Source of the DNA: Albula goreensis
Lineage: Eukaryota; Chordata; Actinopteri; Albuliformes; Albulidae
Length of the DNA stretch: 64,000 nt
NCBI GenBank assembly: GCA_022829145.1
Contig: CM040746.1
Span: forward strand, 31,435,712-31,499,711
Direction of reading: 5' to 3'
In this document: piece after piece, positions 48,280-60,384 of the stretch
How positions within the stretch are numbered: the stretch's first letter is position 1
Layout of the letters: every line of letters begins with the position of its first letter
Notes under the pieces: model-generated
Database searches by the model: none
What the model was told of the DNA's origin: nothing
What the model saw: only the letters and a program-made list of their open reading frames with translations
Position numbers and translations under genes: made by a program

Positions 48280-48293
48280 ATATATATATATAT
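48249..48293. repeat. (TA)n microsatellite after an A/T homopolymer pair
   Basis: T8 then A10, followed by about 22 TA units with one CT interruption. It underlies the longest minus-strand frame in the window (47929-48474), which is therefore low complexity and rejected as a gene. Confidence 0.96.
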
Positions 48294-48299
48294 TACTTT

Positions 48300-49110
48300 G
48301 TATACATTGGCCAATGAAATTCTCATCTTCCCTTTTTGATAGGGTTTCTTTTGCTTGGCATTCTTTGGCATTTTTACATGTGTTGTTTTCTGGTTTTTGT
48401 GAGTTTGATGGGTAAACTAGTTTGAGATTTGGGGGAGAAATGACATGGAGGAAAACAGCGTTAAGTGTCTGCAATCAGCCACTTGGTTGGGGGTGTGGAG
48501 TGGGTGGCTGCAGTGCAGTGCTGTATCTGAGGGAGCAGTGCAGTGGGGTGGACATAGCTGCACATCAGAGCATATGTGGTAGCATCAAAACTGAGCTGTT
48601 TGCCATGCCACACATACATCTACTGTTGAAGACCCTGAACATCTGCTCAGTACAGTGTAATGCATGCAGTGTCTGCAGTTTGGCAAGTGCATACAATAAT
48701 GAAATGATCTAAACCCCAAAGCAAAGGCATTATACTGCACTAATACAAACTTCTAATGGTAATGTAATTGTCATGTCAGGCTTGGAAAGCACCAGGTCTC
48801 CCTCAGACCAGAATTTCACAAATCCATAAGCAAAGAAAATATAATTGGTCTTATGAGGTACTGTGCTTGGTCTTTTCATGCCAATGACAGGTATATTCTC
48901 TGATTAGAGAGGCATACTTTTAGATTCCTGGATAGACCAGTGGAAAGAGGTCAAGTTCTTGTCGTGTGTTTATGTATAAGGCTAACTGATTATACACAGT
49001 GTGAAAATTTTAATGTTTTTTTTTTTTACACTATCAATGAATAATACTACACAGTGTATCAGATGTAATTGCATTTGGCCCTGGTTTCTTACACAACATC
49101 AGTGTGTCAC
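48300..49110. other. non-coding DNA, no gene seen
   Basis: No supported gene. Confidence 0.6.
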
Positions 49111-49119
49111 TGAACTTTG

Positions 49120-49480
49120 TTTGTTCAGTAGCATAATTTTCCTTTCCATTGGTAATTGTTGTGTTTCTGGGGGTTTCTTCAAGCCAAACACAGCCTTACA
49201 CCTTACACAGAACACACGCCTTGTCACACAGCTGCCGTCAGCTGTTTGCCATGCTCAGTATAGTCTTTCATAGTTTGCAGCCCCCCACTCCCTCTACCCT
49301 CCACTCACCGTCACCCCAGGTCCCACCGAGAACCACACTTCCCCTCCACGTGGCTACCAGGTGGAAACACTCCCCTGCAGCCATTTCTCCTTCAGATTAT
49401 AACCAAATGAGAACAATAAAAATACAATTACTCTGGCAGTGCCGGGAGCAGCGCACTTGGGCCTAGAGTCGGTAACTTTT
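49120..49480. promoter_or_regulatory. candidate conserved non-coding element
   Basis: A GC-richer block with CAGCTGCCGTCAGCTGTTTG (paired E-boxes), CCACGTGGCTACCAGGTGG (E-boxes) and CAGATTATAACCAAATGAG, then GTGCCGGGAGCAGCGCAC. The 105-codon frame at 49149-49466 is not recognised. Confidence 0.3.
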
Positions 49481-49554
49481 CTGAAGTGTTATAAATCTCA
49501 TACTTCATGATATTATAAAGCACAAAGAAGTGAGTCAGAGGGAAGGAGACGGAG

Positions 49555-49582
49555 ATAGAGGGAGAGGGAGGTAGAGAGAGCA

Positions 49583-49621
<39 letters not shown>
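49555..49621. repeat. (GA)n microsatellite
   Basis: Imperfect GA tract, perfect from 49587 to 49620. Confidence 0.96.
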
Positions 49622-49624
<3 letters not shown>

Positions 49625-49719
49625 ATGCTGCTGCAAAACAGTGAAGTGTCAAAGCAGACATGATGAATGGTGTCTTGTGGCCCAGCTGAAATTTGCCATT
49701 TTCCTGCCTGCCTCTGTTC

Positions 49720-49950
49720 CTTTGTCCCCGCCGTAAGGATGTCCTCGGCTTCATCTGGAATCCTAATTGCACCGAGCGGGTGACTTCAGAGCAAAACAAA
49801 CAGACGAAATGTCAATTTCAGGTTAATCTATGTCTAATGGAATTTAAAAAATACCGCCTTGACAAATGCAATTGTGGAGAGTCTGTGCACTTACGAAGCA
49901 AATGCAGCGCTGTTTTGAGCCCTGTTTTCTCAGTGTCCTTTGTGGATTAA
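49720..49950. promoter_or_regulatory. candidate conserved non-coding element
   Basis: Contains CCCCGCCGTAAGGATGTCCT, CCTAATTGCACCGAGCGGGT, GACGAAATGTCAATTTCAGG, then ATACCGCCTTGACAAATGC. About nine CpGs in 200 bases, high word complexity and homeodomain-type words. The 85-codon + frame (49693-49950) is Cys/Lys-rich after residue 30 but has no recognised domain. Confidence 0.35.
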
Positions 49951-49959
49951 AGGCATTAA

Positions 49960-51860
49960 AGGCTTTTTTGAGGCAAACTGAAATTAAAACCGTCTAAGCA
50001 TAAATAATCTTCCTGTACTATTTATAAATGTCTGCAGATAAACATGTACAATTAAAAAGGCCACCAAAAGCTATATTGTATGGTCTGGAGTATACAAGTG
50101 GCATGTAATGTCCATATGCACATACACACACACAAATATATATATACACACAAACACAAGAAGTTATATTCTTTGATGTGTAGATTAGTCAGACCAAGTG
50201 TTCTCCTTTTTGGACTGTTACCATGCCTACAAATTTAGGTTGCTGGGTTCAAAAATGGGACAGTTCTGTCTGTATGATAGACCACTGTGTGGGGTTTGGA
50301 AGGGATTCTCTGTTCTCTGGCTACCATGTCAATCTGTAAAGCTTTGTGATGTCACAATTTTTAAAAGTGATTCTATCAGCTCCTCCCTAAGGCAGCACTG
50401 TTTTGAGTGACAGGGTAAGTACAATAGAGAGGTAGCCATATTGTACATAAAAGTTTGCTGTGATGATAAATAAGTCATTACAGGTCACTCTGGGCCAAAG
50501 CCCTTCAGCACTGTAAACTTAACAGCACTTTGTCAAAAAAACGGAATGACAGGGCCAGTCTGGGGACGTCCTGCACAATAAACAACTAACAATATATACA
50601 AGAAGGGAGATGTGTCCTTGAGTAGCAGTGTGAAACCAGCACAGACCCCGACCACTGACCTCACAGTGAAATCACTTATTAATCATGCCACCAGGCAACC
50701 TGAAGGAAAAAGAAATCAATTTTATCTTCACCTTTGGAAAAAAAAGAAAAGGGACATAAATTCCATGAGCTGCAGAGACTCTCCTTTGCTGCAAATCTGA
50801 GTATATCGACTCCTTTCCTTCCTCGATTAGGTCCGTCTTCAATTTACTGTATGTTTGCTGAAGTATTTCTTGACACACAAGACCCCTTTGTGTATATTAT
50901 CATGCAATGTTAGATAAACAAATATAAATTGACAAAGGTTAGGTAATGTCATGAAACTGTAGATTATTCCTTTATGTTAAAGCAGATTGTTTTTCCACGC
51001 CAACCCTGCTGGGCTGCAGCATTAATTTGTGAATGAAACCCGTGTACATATGAAACAGAGAAAAAACAGATCTTCAGTACTGCTGAATTGCCTTTTCCAC
51101 AATTGTTGTTAGAGTGCAGCTGTCACAAAATGAACCATTTGGAGGAACAGTAACAAGGTTTAGATGAGGATAACCCATAATAACTAATGAGGAAAGCTGT
51201 ATTGTCTTACACTCAGCTGTTTTGGCACCTTGTACCTTCAGTAGGAGGACATAACACTGTCAGTTCCTTCAGTGATGATATTACACATAACACAGCCTTG
51301 GGTTTTTTTCACACCTTGAGAAAATCCAGGAGCCCCAAGGTGCTGTGTGATCAATACTTCACTGCTAAGAGCATTCAAATGCCTGCTTTCAGTGAATGCT
51401 CAACATAACGCCTGACTAGCCAAATGTGTCATGTTGAAGAATATTTGCGTCTACGTATTCATTTTAGAGAGGTAAATTAGTGAGGTCTGCAAGATTATCT
51501 GACTCTCTGAGTCACTATATCAATTTATAGTTATCCTTCATGACATAATTCAGATGAGTTAATGTATCTTAGGTCAGTATATCAATACAATCTTGCAAGG
51601 CATTATTTTGTGTGTTCAGTGAGGTATGTATATATCATGACATGAATATAACAGGTTTTATTTAGATCAAATTCTGAAAAGTAATAAAAGCTGGTACCTT
51701 GGCGTTTGATCAATGCAAACACAGCTTTCTTTTAATGGTTAGCTTGAAAGCAACAGCCGTTAACAATCAGTATTAGGTATGGCCAATGGCCAGAGCGGAT
51801 TCTACCAGAGCCCTCAGGCTGGAATCTAAAATACTCCATTAGATATATGAAAAGCCATCA
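49960..51860. other. AT-rich non-coding DNA, no gene seen
   Basis: No supported gene. A mixed CA/TA low-complexity patch lies at 50120-50160. Confidence 0.62.
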
Positions 51861-51869
51861 CCAGTGTTC

Positions 51870-52070
51870 ATGTATTCATTTCCACTGGTCCAAGTGTGCC
51901 ACCTTGGTTGGTGGTGGGAGCATTACCGCAGGTTGTCACCTTTAATCTGTGCAAACTCGGCAAAGAGAGCATTTCCCACCAGCCGACCGCACACCCCCAC
52001 CAGGCCTCCCAAGATCCGCCAGGTTCATTAACGCCATCTGGGCCACAATGATCTCCACACACAGCTAAGG
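51870..52070. promoter_or_regulatory. candidate conserved non-coding element
   Basis: Contains GGGAGCATTACCGCAGGTTG, CACCAGCCGACCGCACACCC and AGATCCGCCAGGTTCATTAA, then CGCCATCTGG. A CpG-retaining, GC-richer islet with no coding evidence beyond a short minus-strand frame. Confidence 0.3.
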
Positions 52071-52079
52071 CCTTCCTCA

Positions 52080-53000
52080 GAAAAGGCTAAGTTTCCCTGG
52101 TAACAAGGAAATGGAATATGGGAATAATTATGAAAAGAAGAAGCCTGATTCAAGACAAGGTGGACTCCTGAGCCGGCATATCTCAGGCCACAGGATCAGT
52201 GCGCGAGGACCGTGTACTTTTTGTCATTTTGGGAAAGTAAATGAAAAAATAATAATGTTAGCATGAGCAAGAAGCTAGCTTATTTCAAGCAAAGCTTTAA
52301 ATAAACATTTTACCTTACAATCAAATGGCCTCATGGGTTGAAAAAGTCAGAAAGAGCTCATAGAAAAAAATAATAGTACAATCTCAAAGGAGAAGCTAAA
52401 TAAGTAAATAATTAATTGATTATCATTTCTGAATGACAGAATAATTCTTTCCTCAGTGCACCTAATCTTACTTTTGCATAGTTGTGCACTATTCGTTCAT
52501 TTTATTGCTCTTGATTGAAATGCTCACAAAGACCACTCTAAAGTGTGACAAGGAAATTAATTAGCCTACATTGGCAGCAATCAAGACTTAATGACTAAGG
52601 TCAAGCCTTGAACAAAAGACTAAATAAGATTTTAATAATAACATGCTCTTAACATTATCTCAGATACATCAGTGGACTGAAGAGGGGGGACACCAAAAGA
52701 CGTGCGTTCCCCTGATGAGTAATATTATCCAATTCTGGAGACAAAAAAAGAAGATCAAAACATAATAGGATAGAATGTGTAATGCTTTTCTCTGGTTTAT
52801 TCAACTAAAGTGATTAGTTCAAGACAATTATTTACTAAAACACTTACTGTTATCCAGAGTATTGATAGTATTGATGTAATTTGTTATGTTGCATATTGAC
52901 AGTGAGTGGCTGGTATATTCATTCCAGAACCTTCCACAAGAGATTCTGACCAAGGTCACCCCCACCCTAATGCAAGATGGATTGAGAGGAAAAGCTCTGT
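52080..53000. other. AT-rich non-coding DNA, no gene seen
   Basis: No supported gene. Confidence 0.65.
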
Positions 53001-53008
53001 ACAAGAAC

Positions 53009-53196
53009 ATTTAGTAGACACCCTTATTCAGTGGGAATTACAGTTTTATGCATTTATATAGCTGGTTATTTACTGAAGCAATTCAGCTGAGGTACATTGT
53101 GTAAGGGTCCAGTAAGAGTGCCTTGGCTGGGAACTGAACTTGCAACCTCTAAATTGCAGGACCAACTCCTTAGCCGTTATACTACAGTGCCACCCC
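53009..53196 (-). mobile_element. tRNA-derived SINE with L2-type tail
   Basis: Read on the minus strand, the head (from 53196) is GGGGTGGCACTGTAGTATAA, then CGGCTAAGGAGT, with an A-box-like TAGTATAACGG. The B-box region is GCAAGTTCAGTTCCC (about 53129-53147). The body holds GAATTGCTTCAGTAAATAAC, and the 3' tail TGTAATTCCCACTGAATAAG then GGTGTCTACTAAAT parallels the L2-type LINE tail. It is old, and the Pol III boxes are mutated. The family is widespread in fishes; I cannot give a family name with certainty. Confidence 0.75.
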
Positions 53197-53204
53197 AATA
53201 TGAT

Positions 53205-56200
53205 GTTAGCCAATGAATAATGCATCTCTACTTAGAGCTGTTGTATTTTCCAATAGTGCTCCAAAACTCTGGGTGAGTGGAGCAGACAGGCATGTTACCC
53301 AGAGATAAGATTGGAGGAGGAGATAGACTCATACACTATGTGGTAAAATCCATCATTAGAACGTACCAGACCATGAAATGGTTTCCCCAGAACCAAGAAA
53401 ATAAATGAAGAAACAGACAAACATTATATATAGTATGTAATGATAGTTTTCATCAGGTATGAAGGTGACAAGGAAATGGGCCTAAGAATGGGGCACAATA
53501 GCCTGAACCGCAATGTTTTCAGTGTGCAAGAGGACCATCAGACACATAACCCTGTAACGGATGGTTTCTAACAGCAGAGCACTTATTCCCAAGATGTCAC
53601 TTGGTCATGAAGTAATCCAAAGAAAGAGGTAAACGAGATGCACATGTTGGTCCACATTCTGTTTAATTTCTTTTCCACAATTGTTTACATATTCACAGTA
53701 GGTAGCCAGAAGTCTTCGGGAGGTTTTGCGTAAATATTGCAGCTAGACTAATGGGCTGTTTCAATTTGCAATCTGTCGTGCAGCACTGGACTCCACCGTG
53801 GTTTCAGTGGGCTAGAGTGAGCAGTGTGAGCAGCCAGCTAGCACAAACATACCTCTCTCTCTCTCACTCTCTGTCTCTCTGGCTCTCCAGGAGGAGGTTA
53901 CCTGGTATGATCATAGTGGTAAGGTGAGGCTCTGTACACGGGAAAGACACAGACTCCACTGTGAGAAAAAAACCTAGCAGTCAATCAAAACGACAGGAAG
54001 CCATCAGCAGGTTTTAAAGATTCTGGCAAAGAACTGAAAACAAATGGCAGTCCTGATCACACACTTACCTGAAAGACCGCATGGGATGTCTTAAACAAGG
54101 ATTGTTTTTTTCTTGTCAGTATTTTCCCCCATGTACTAGTACAACACACATTAAAAATAATAATTGTAATGAAAAATGCTTTGTTGACTTGCTTCTACAC
54201 TGGAGTTCTGTCTCTATGCTACAACAGGGGTTCATATGCATGCTTTTGTCGTTGAGCTTTGAAAAGGATCACAGAGGAGAAATACAGCCGTTTAACTGCA
54301 TCATGGAGAGGAGACATTGCAGTCACCTAAATGTGCTGGTACAAATGTGTCTTTTGAGCAACACTGTACTGTAATAGTGCGGCAGAATGTGTTCTGAGTC
54401 TTCTAGGTAGCTTGTAGGTTTTTTCTGGGTTTTTTTTTTTTCTAGCTGCAGACTTCCATGTGTATGTATTCTCATATAGTCATGGAATTAATTTTAGCCA
54501 GTTGTTGTTTCAAAAAAGATTGAGCTTCTATTGTATTTTGAGGGACACTTGGAAGAAAAAATGTTTTTTTGTGTCCTAGGTGAGTATTTTTAACAGAATT
54601 CTGAATTGCTGTCATCGTTGTATTTTACAGTTTCATTTAATCTGCCTGTCTGGGTTTGCAGGAACCCATGCTACAGACATTATTTAAAAATGCTCTTGAA
54701 ATACTTTGTTCGGCAGGCGGGTCTCAAGGTCTGTGTAGGAGGTTGTGGGAGGAAGTGAATGTTTCTCTTAAAATTCTCAAGACCAAAACTTGTTGATGGT
54801 TAGATTCTAGAAAACAATTTTGCTGAAATCAAAAAAAAAAAACAAGTCATAGGTCATAGAATGCCCTCGGCAGTATGAGAACCGCATGAAATTTTATACT
54901 ACTTGCTTTTCGCTTGCTCTTGGTATTCATTTGCACTTTGTACAATATTTCTTCATTTTAGTAGGAAAGAAGTAGCATATTGAATCTGAAGGTTGGATTG
55001 GAAAGGAAACACACTGCTCCACTTGTTCATATGTACATGCATATATGTATATATGAAGATAAAATATGATAACAGAAGTTATCAAATTAACCATGTACTC
55101 TGCTCTTGCTGAATGGTTGAAGCTAAGCAGGTGTGATATATTTTGAAATGTATTTTGTGCATGGTGTCTTCAACCTAAGAAAATGTAAAAATTCTTTGCT
55201 GTTGGTCATGGTGGTTGCTTAGTAGCTAGGCCAGTTAAATTGAAATGCCCAGTTAGGGATCAGGACACTGTACTATAGAACATTCTGTCTTGTGGATGAG
55301 ACACTATTAGGCTGAACAGCAGCTAGATCATTGTAAAGCAGAATAAAGTGGCTAATGTATACATGTATTAAAGAAGCACCACCAGCAAATTTACCAGCTC
55401 TCATTAGTTGCTTCTGCTTGGAGTTCCTCCTACACAAAATCATTAGAAGTAGGAGCTGTCCATTAGTTTATTAGCAAAGCACATACTGCTTTTCACTATT
55501 GAAAAGTGCGGCTACCATAAGCATGACACAAGATTCATACAGAGGAGAGAGGGGGCAGATCAAATGTTTCAATTATACATATACGCCACATAGGGTTTGG
55601 CATACATGTGTAATTCTAATTAAAATGGGATTAGAAATAAATTCATGGATGAAGCAGTTTGCCATTGTCTTTTTCATATGTTTTTATCAAAATAGTTTTA
55701 TGGATTGATGTTGTCAGAAAATTATCCAAAGTTGTTATGATATCAGTATTTTTGAAGATTCAGCACCCATTCCCCACACCTTGGTGAAATTCTGGGCCTG
55801 ACATCCCCACTTTAACGGCTCAGTATAATGTGTGGTGAGCACTCTGGCATAAAAATGGCTGCTGTCCTGCTGTTTTATCCCTGCTTAATGTTGTTATTTG
55901 CTAATACAGACATGAATTTGTTTAACATCTAACTAGGTTAATAAGTGTCCCTGAGGGAAACAGAAACATGGCAATGACATAAATGCGCACAAACGCTCGG
56001 ATTTCCTGTTTCACATGGTTTGCATGTGGAGAAAACATTTCAGAAGAAACTGAACATTTGTTTCAGTGATATCCAATTTAGTGAGCAAATCATGCTTCCC
56101 ATCATCTTTGGCACATAGTTTAATGCAACTGTTAAGAAATGCAACTGGGGTAAATGCAACTATGCTAAAATAAATAAATGACAAATAGTTTAGTGAGTTT

Positions 56201-56580
56201 ACAATGAAAAATAGAGTTTAGTTTAGCATAATAATAATAATTATGATACTATTTGGTGATGTGCTCCATCATAATCAGTTGCATGTTTCACCCTTTTTTA
56301 TAATCAAAAGTTTGTAAGACACAGTCATAACTGTAATTTAAACTGACAATGTTTGTGACATTGATTTAACTGTAACATATGCCTTACACATGCTTAATGT
56401 CTGTGTAATGACCAAAGACACATTTTATGTAGTGATATTAATATACAAACTACTAATACTAATATTTAATAAAATCAAATATGATGTCATGTTGGATCAC
56501 GCTGTTGGGGTGGTAACGACATGAGTATGTGGGTCTATTTGATGAGGCAAGCTGTAACATGACTCTTATTTTCAGTCATT
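53205..56580. other. non-coding DNA, no gene seen
   Basis: No supported gene. A CT-rich run at 53855-53885 and AT-rich stretches at 56140-56470. 53735-53820 (TTTGCAATCTGTCGTGCAGC, CCACCGTGG) is weakly element-like. Confidence 0.58.
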
Positions 56581-56589
56581 GATAGTCAC

Positions 56590-56830
56590 ATGCTGGTTAT
56601 GAGGTGGGAGCAGTGTTGTGTGTGTGCACCGCTGTATGGGGAGGTGATGGAGGCTGAGAGCCATCAGCTCTCTGTGCTCCACGGTGTGGGCACGGACGGA
56701 CAGCTGAAATCAGCATTTTCCCCTTCGCTGCAATCAACAGGGATGCAGCAGCAGTCGAAAGGCTGATGAAGCAGATAACGCTGTCTGAGATTCCCAGCTC
56801 AAAGGCTTCGCTGGGAACATGAAAGAATTT
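56590..56830. promoter_or_regulatory. candidate conserved non-coding element
   Basis: Contains GCTCCACGGTGTGGGCACGG, ACGGACAGCTGAAATCAGCA, then CCCCTTCGCTGCAATCAACA and GATAACGCTGTCTGAG. CpG-retaining and complex; no frame of interest. Confidence 0.3.
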
Positions 56831-56839
56831 GGTATTCCG

Positions 56840-58330
56840 CCATCTTTAAACCACAATAGAACTGACCTTGAGAATAGTCTTAAAGACTGGCCTTTTCACC
56901 ATATTTGTGTGTGTGTGTATGTGCATTCACATAAATGTGTATGTATATGTGGGTTGAAGAAATATTGTAGGATAACCAGACACTGTACAAAATTCAGCAC
57001 AATCTCCCTTGTTCCAGTTGTCATAGCACAGCCATGGCAATTTCTGGAAAAAAAAGGCATTTCTTAAACTACTAAACTAAATCAGTAGTTAAAACAATAT
57101 TGGCCCTATTTAAAGGTACAGTACAATAGCTCAATGATTAAGCACTGTTGGCACCAAAAATATAGGAACTGTGTTGACGAATATGGAAAAAAAATTGTAC
57201 TGCTGAGTTATGCCAAGGTTGATATTATCCTGTATGCTTTTTCTAGCACTTGCAAGAAGATGTGAGCACTGTAGGGTTGTTCATGAGTGGGTGTGCGCTG
57301 GTGTAATATTTTAGTTGTATGTTTTTTTTTTTTTTTTCATTTATTGACTATGATTTAAGTATGTTTAAGAAGAGTTGGGCAAGGTGTCCAAACACAGATA
57401 GCACTGTGGTAAAACTATCTCCAAAGACCTTTAATAAATGATTGTGGAATAGGACACCAAGAGCCCAGGAGCGTTATTACTTACAGGAATGCTGTTTAAC
57501 CCCGTCCCTCATTTGATGGTGCAGGGAAAGACAGACTCAAAGAAGATGTGGTAGATCAGTAAAGAGTCAGAATCCCACTAAAAGTGATTGCATTCACTTC
57601 CATGTCACTATATCAGTCCCATTTGCTGAGTAAAACCACAACACCATGTAAGATGAATTTAAACAAGTTCTGCAGGATATACATGGGCCTTAATGAGCTT
57701 CCGAACATCAGATGGTGTCACCCAGCAGGACTGCATGTGCTGCGCAGCATCATTGCTTTAATCCATAGTGAGTATATACTGGAGCAAGATGCACCTACCT
57801 GGATGAGCACCACAAACCACATGACACACTGCACCCACAAGGCTCGGAGACAACAAACTTTAAGTCACCAACTGTCAGTGTCACTTTGTGTTATTGAACA
57901 AGCATCTGAAATACTAAAAATTGATTTCAAACGATTGGACCAGTATGGCAGAACACTGCAGAGCATGCTTTGGCTGGCAGAGCAGTGTATGTGCAGGTGG
58001 TAAAGAGCAATGCAGCCTCAAGGTGTTTGCTGAATAAAATAAAACCCAGCATAATATATTTGTACTCTTTCATTTGCATGAAATTTAAATGAGCACATAG
58101 TCTAACTCTTTATAACAGTATCAGTAATCTAAGCATATGGCTGGAATTGAAAAGTCAATGAGCAACCTTTATCCTGTAAATTATTATTCCTGCAATTAGG
58201 CCATAAGAAGAAACACCTGTAAGGGCATTCAGTGCGGAGCTAAGGGCACACTGGAGACAGAACATACCAGTTGTGAGGTAGGAGGAGAGAGAGGCACCCC
58301 AAAATAACAGGAAAAGACAAGGCCCTATGG
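56840..58330. other. non-coding DNA, no gene seen
   Basis: No supported gene. A 139-codon + frame (57584-58003) has no domain, uses rare-looking codons and its length is near what chance gives in a window of this size. A T15-type homopolymer is at about 57320-57338. Confidence 0.55.
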
Positions 58331-58339
58331 CAGCAGCCC

Positions 58340-58500
58340 AGCTCCTGATTTAAAGGGAGAATGGAATGCTTCCTCCTCCCAGCTCATTAAATATATACTG
58401 TCAGCCCACTTGACACTTACACAGTGGCTGGTGTCTGTCTGTCCAATTAAAGCATTGATTGAAATGTAGCGATAGACTCCTCATGGTTGTTATAGGGCCC
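58340..58500. promoter_or_regulatory. candidate conserved non-coding element
   Basis: CTCATTAAATATATACTGTC, CTGTCCAATTAAAGCATTGA and TTGAAATGTAGCGATAGAC are clustered homeodomain-type words with no simple repeats. Confidence 0.28.
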
Positions 58501-58509
58501 TGAAATTTT

Positions 58510-59490
58510 TCTCAGTTTTGTTTTTCTTTGGATTTGGGTTTCTATGGATTTCCTTTTTTCACTACAAAATAGTATGTAATCAACTATAATCATGGAAACA
58601 ACAAAGGTGACCTAATGGGCTCCTTTTAATCAAAATGCAGTGACCAGAGTGACTGGATTAGGTGTTACACAGAGCCCAGTTTCACTGGCTCACAGCTGGG
58701 TTTTCTCTCCCTTTTTGAGAGCCTTGGATGTATGAATAGAACATGTCTTGTTTAATCATAGCTGGTGTTGGCTGTTATATGAGTAGCACTATAGGCAGAT
58801 AGGTTAAAGTTATCTTTGTTTAATTTAGTCTGGTGTGCACCTCTGTCTTTGTGCTGTTAATTAATACATCATGCATGCCAATTGAGCCTTTTAAGTGAAT
58901 GAGAATGTCAAATGTGTATTATTAGTATTATTATACTTGTCATTATGATCATCATCAGTAACATAAGTAGCATAATAAGTATTTGTTTTAAATGAGGTAA
59001 TACTGTAAAAGCTTCGGCCCGTGATTGATGGTCAGTCTCTCTCTGAAATGGGGATGAGTACTTCATCACACGCTCTCAGGTGCCTCCTTTAGCTTTCCTA
59101 CAGCGGCTTCATGGCCCTGCAGCGGTTTACACTTCCCCCTTTTACAGTCAGGCCAGCGTGTCAGAGAACAATGCATAGGTACAATTTTCTTTTTCGGCAG
59201 AATGCATTAACCTTTAAAACTTGGCTTCATGAGTTGATGGCCCTACCTCACTTACTCCCATGGGCAGCGACTGAATAATAAATACCGTCTTTTTTCTCTT
59301 TCATTTTTTTTTTTTACACAGAAATGAACAGTGGGCAGGGAGTTTTGATGCTTCGCAGTGGAGATGTGGCTGTAAATATCATTATGACTTTCAAGGTGGT
59401 TGATCATGTGATCGGAGGAGAAAAAGGCCGAGGGCTGGGGGTCGAGGGCAGAGGCCAGATGTCGGGGTACAGGGCAAAGTGCATGCAGCA
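58510..59490. other. non-coding DNA, no gene seen
   Basis: No supported gene. 59080-59170 (ACAGCGGCTTCATGGCCCTG) is GC-richer and might be part of an element. An imperfect ATT/ATC repeat lies at 58915-58985. Confidence 0.55.
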
Positions 59491-59499
59491 TTGAGATCC

Positions 59500-59840
59500 T
59501 GTGTGAATGTTGTAAATATCTCTTTTTAACACCCGCAGATTATGGGCTCAACCAGCTGTGTGAGTTTAGACTGTATGAACAGGATTGCCTTCAGCCGCGT
59601 CGCAAAAAAAAAAAAAAAAACCTTGCCCACGCTTTCAATTAATTGCGTCTTTTCATCCCTGGCAGAAAGAGCCCAGACGAAGACCTGATTAAATTCCAGT
59701 GAAATCCCCACAGTTATTTCTTTCTTTGTTTAAGATTGGCTGTTGCGAGGCTGGGTTTGATTGGACCCTGTCACATGCCCAGATCAGTGCTATGGACAGG
59801 CTGCAGATACAGCTGGCTCGTTAAGTGAACATTGGCGAAA
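59500..59840. promoter_or_regulatory. candidate conserved non-coding element split by poly-A
   Basis: Contains ACCCGCAGATTATGGGCTCA, TTCAGCCGCGTCGC, then an A17-type run (59605-59621), then CCACGCTTTCAATTAATTGC with GTCTTTTCATCCCTGGCAG and TTGGCTGTTGCGAGGC. The complex blocks on both sides of the homopolymer look like one element with an expanded A-run. Confidence 0.33.
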
Positions 59841-60322
59841 TATTATTTACGTGTAACTGTGGAAGCCTTATTTGCTTTGTTTTTTTTTCCAGTCATTTAC
59901 TATTTACTTTAAGGACAGCCCCTATTACTGCAATTTTATTGTACTTTTAATTTTTAGTGTGTTCCCTTTCATTATGAAATCCATAATCAACAGAAAGGCC
60001 ATACAAACATAATTAAATAAAAAACAGAAGCTAAAATCCTGTTTATTGTAAATGTTTGTTCAATATTTAGTTATATAGTGGACCATTTGTGAATAAAATG
60101 TAACTATCATCACCACCTCTCATTGTCTCAGTAAAGACTGTGACTCTTTACTGTGGAGGAATGAGAGAAACAGTCACACGTCTCTATGGGAGACTGAGAG
60201 AGATGAGAGGGAGAGAGGAGAGAGAGAAAAGCTGCTACCAGGAGCTCTCATCTGCAAATGCTAATCAAGACTGAGGACACAAGTGTGCCAACTACAGCCT
60301 GCCAGGTTCACTGCTGCTACAG

Positions 60323-60323
<1 letters not shown>

Positions 60324-60375
<52 letters not shown>
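60324..60375. repeat. (GT)n microsatellite, about 26 units
   Basis: A perfect tract, followed by imperfect GTGA units. Confidence 0.97.
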
Positions 60376-60379
<4 letters not shown>

Positions 60380-60384
60380 TGTGA

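Noticed and set aside
47929-48474. 181-codon minus-strand frame, the longest in the window
   Set aside because: Its middle is encoded by the (TA)n microsatellite and A/T homopolymers, and the rest shows no domain or splice signals. Length is explained by the repeat lacking stops.
57584-58003. 139-codon + frame
   Set aside because: No recognisable family, no periodic codon bias by eye, no splice or promoter context. A frame of this length is expected by chance in 64 kb on six frames.
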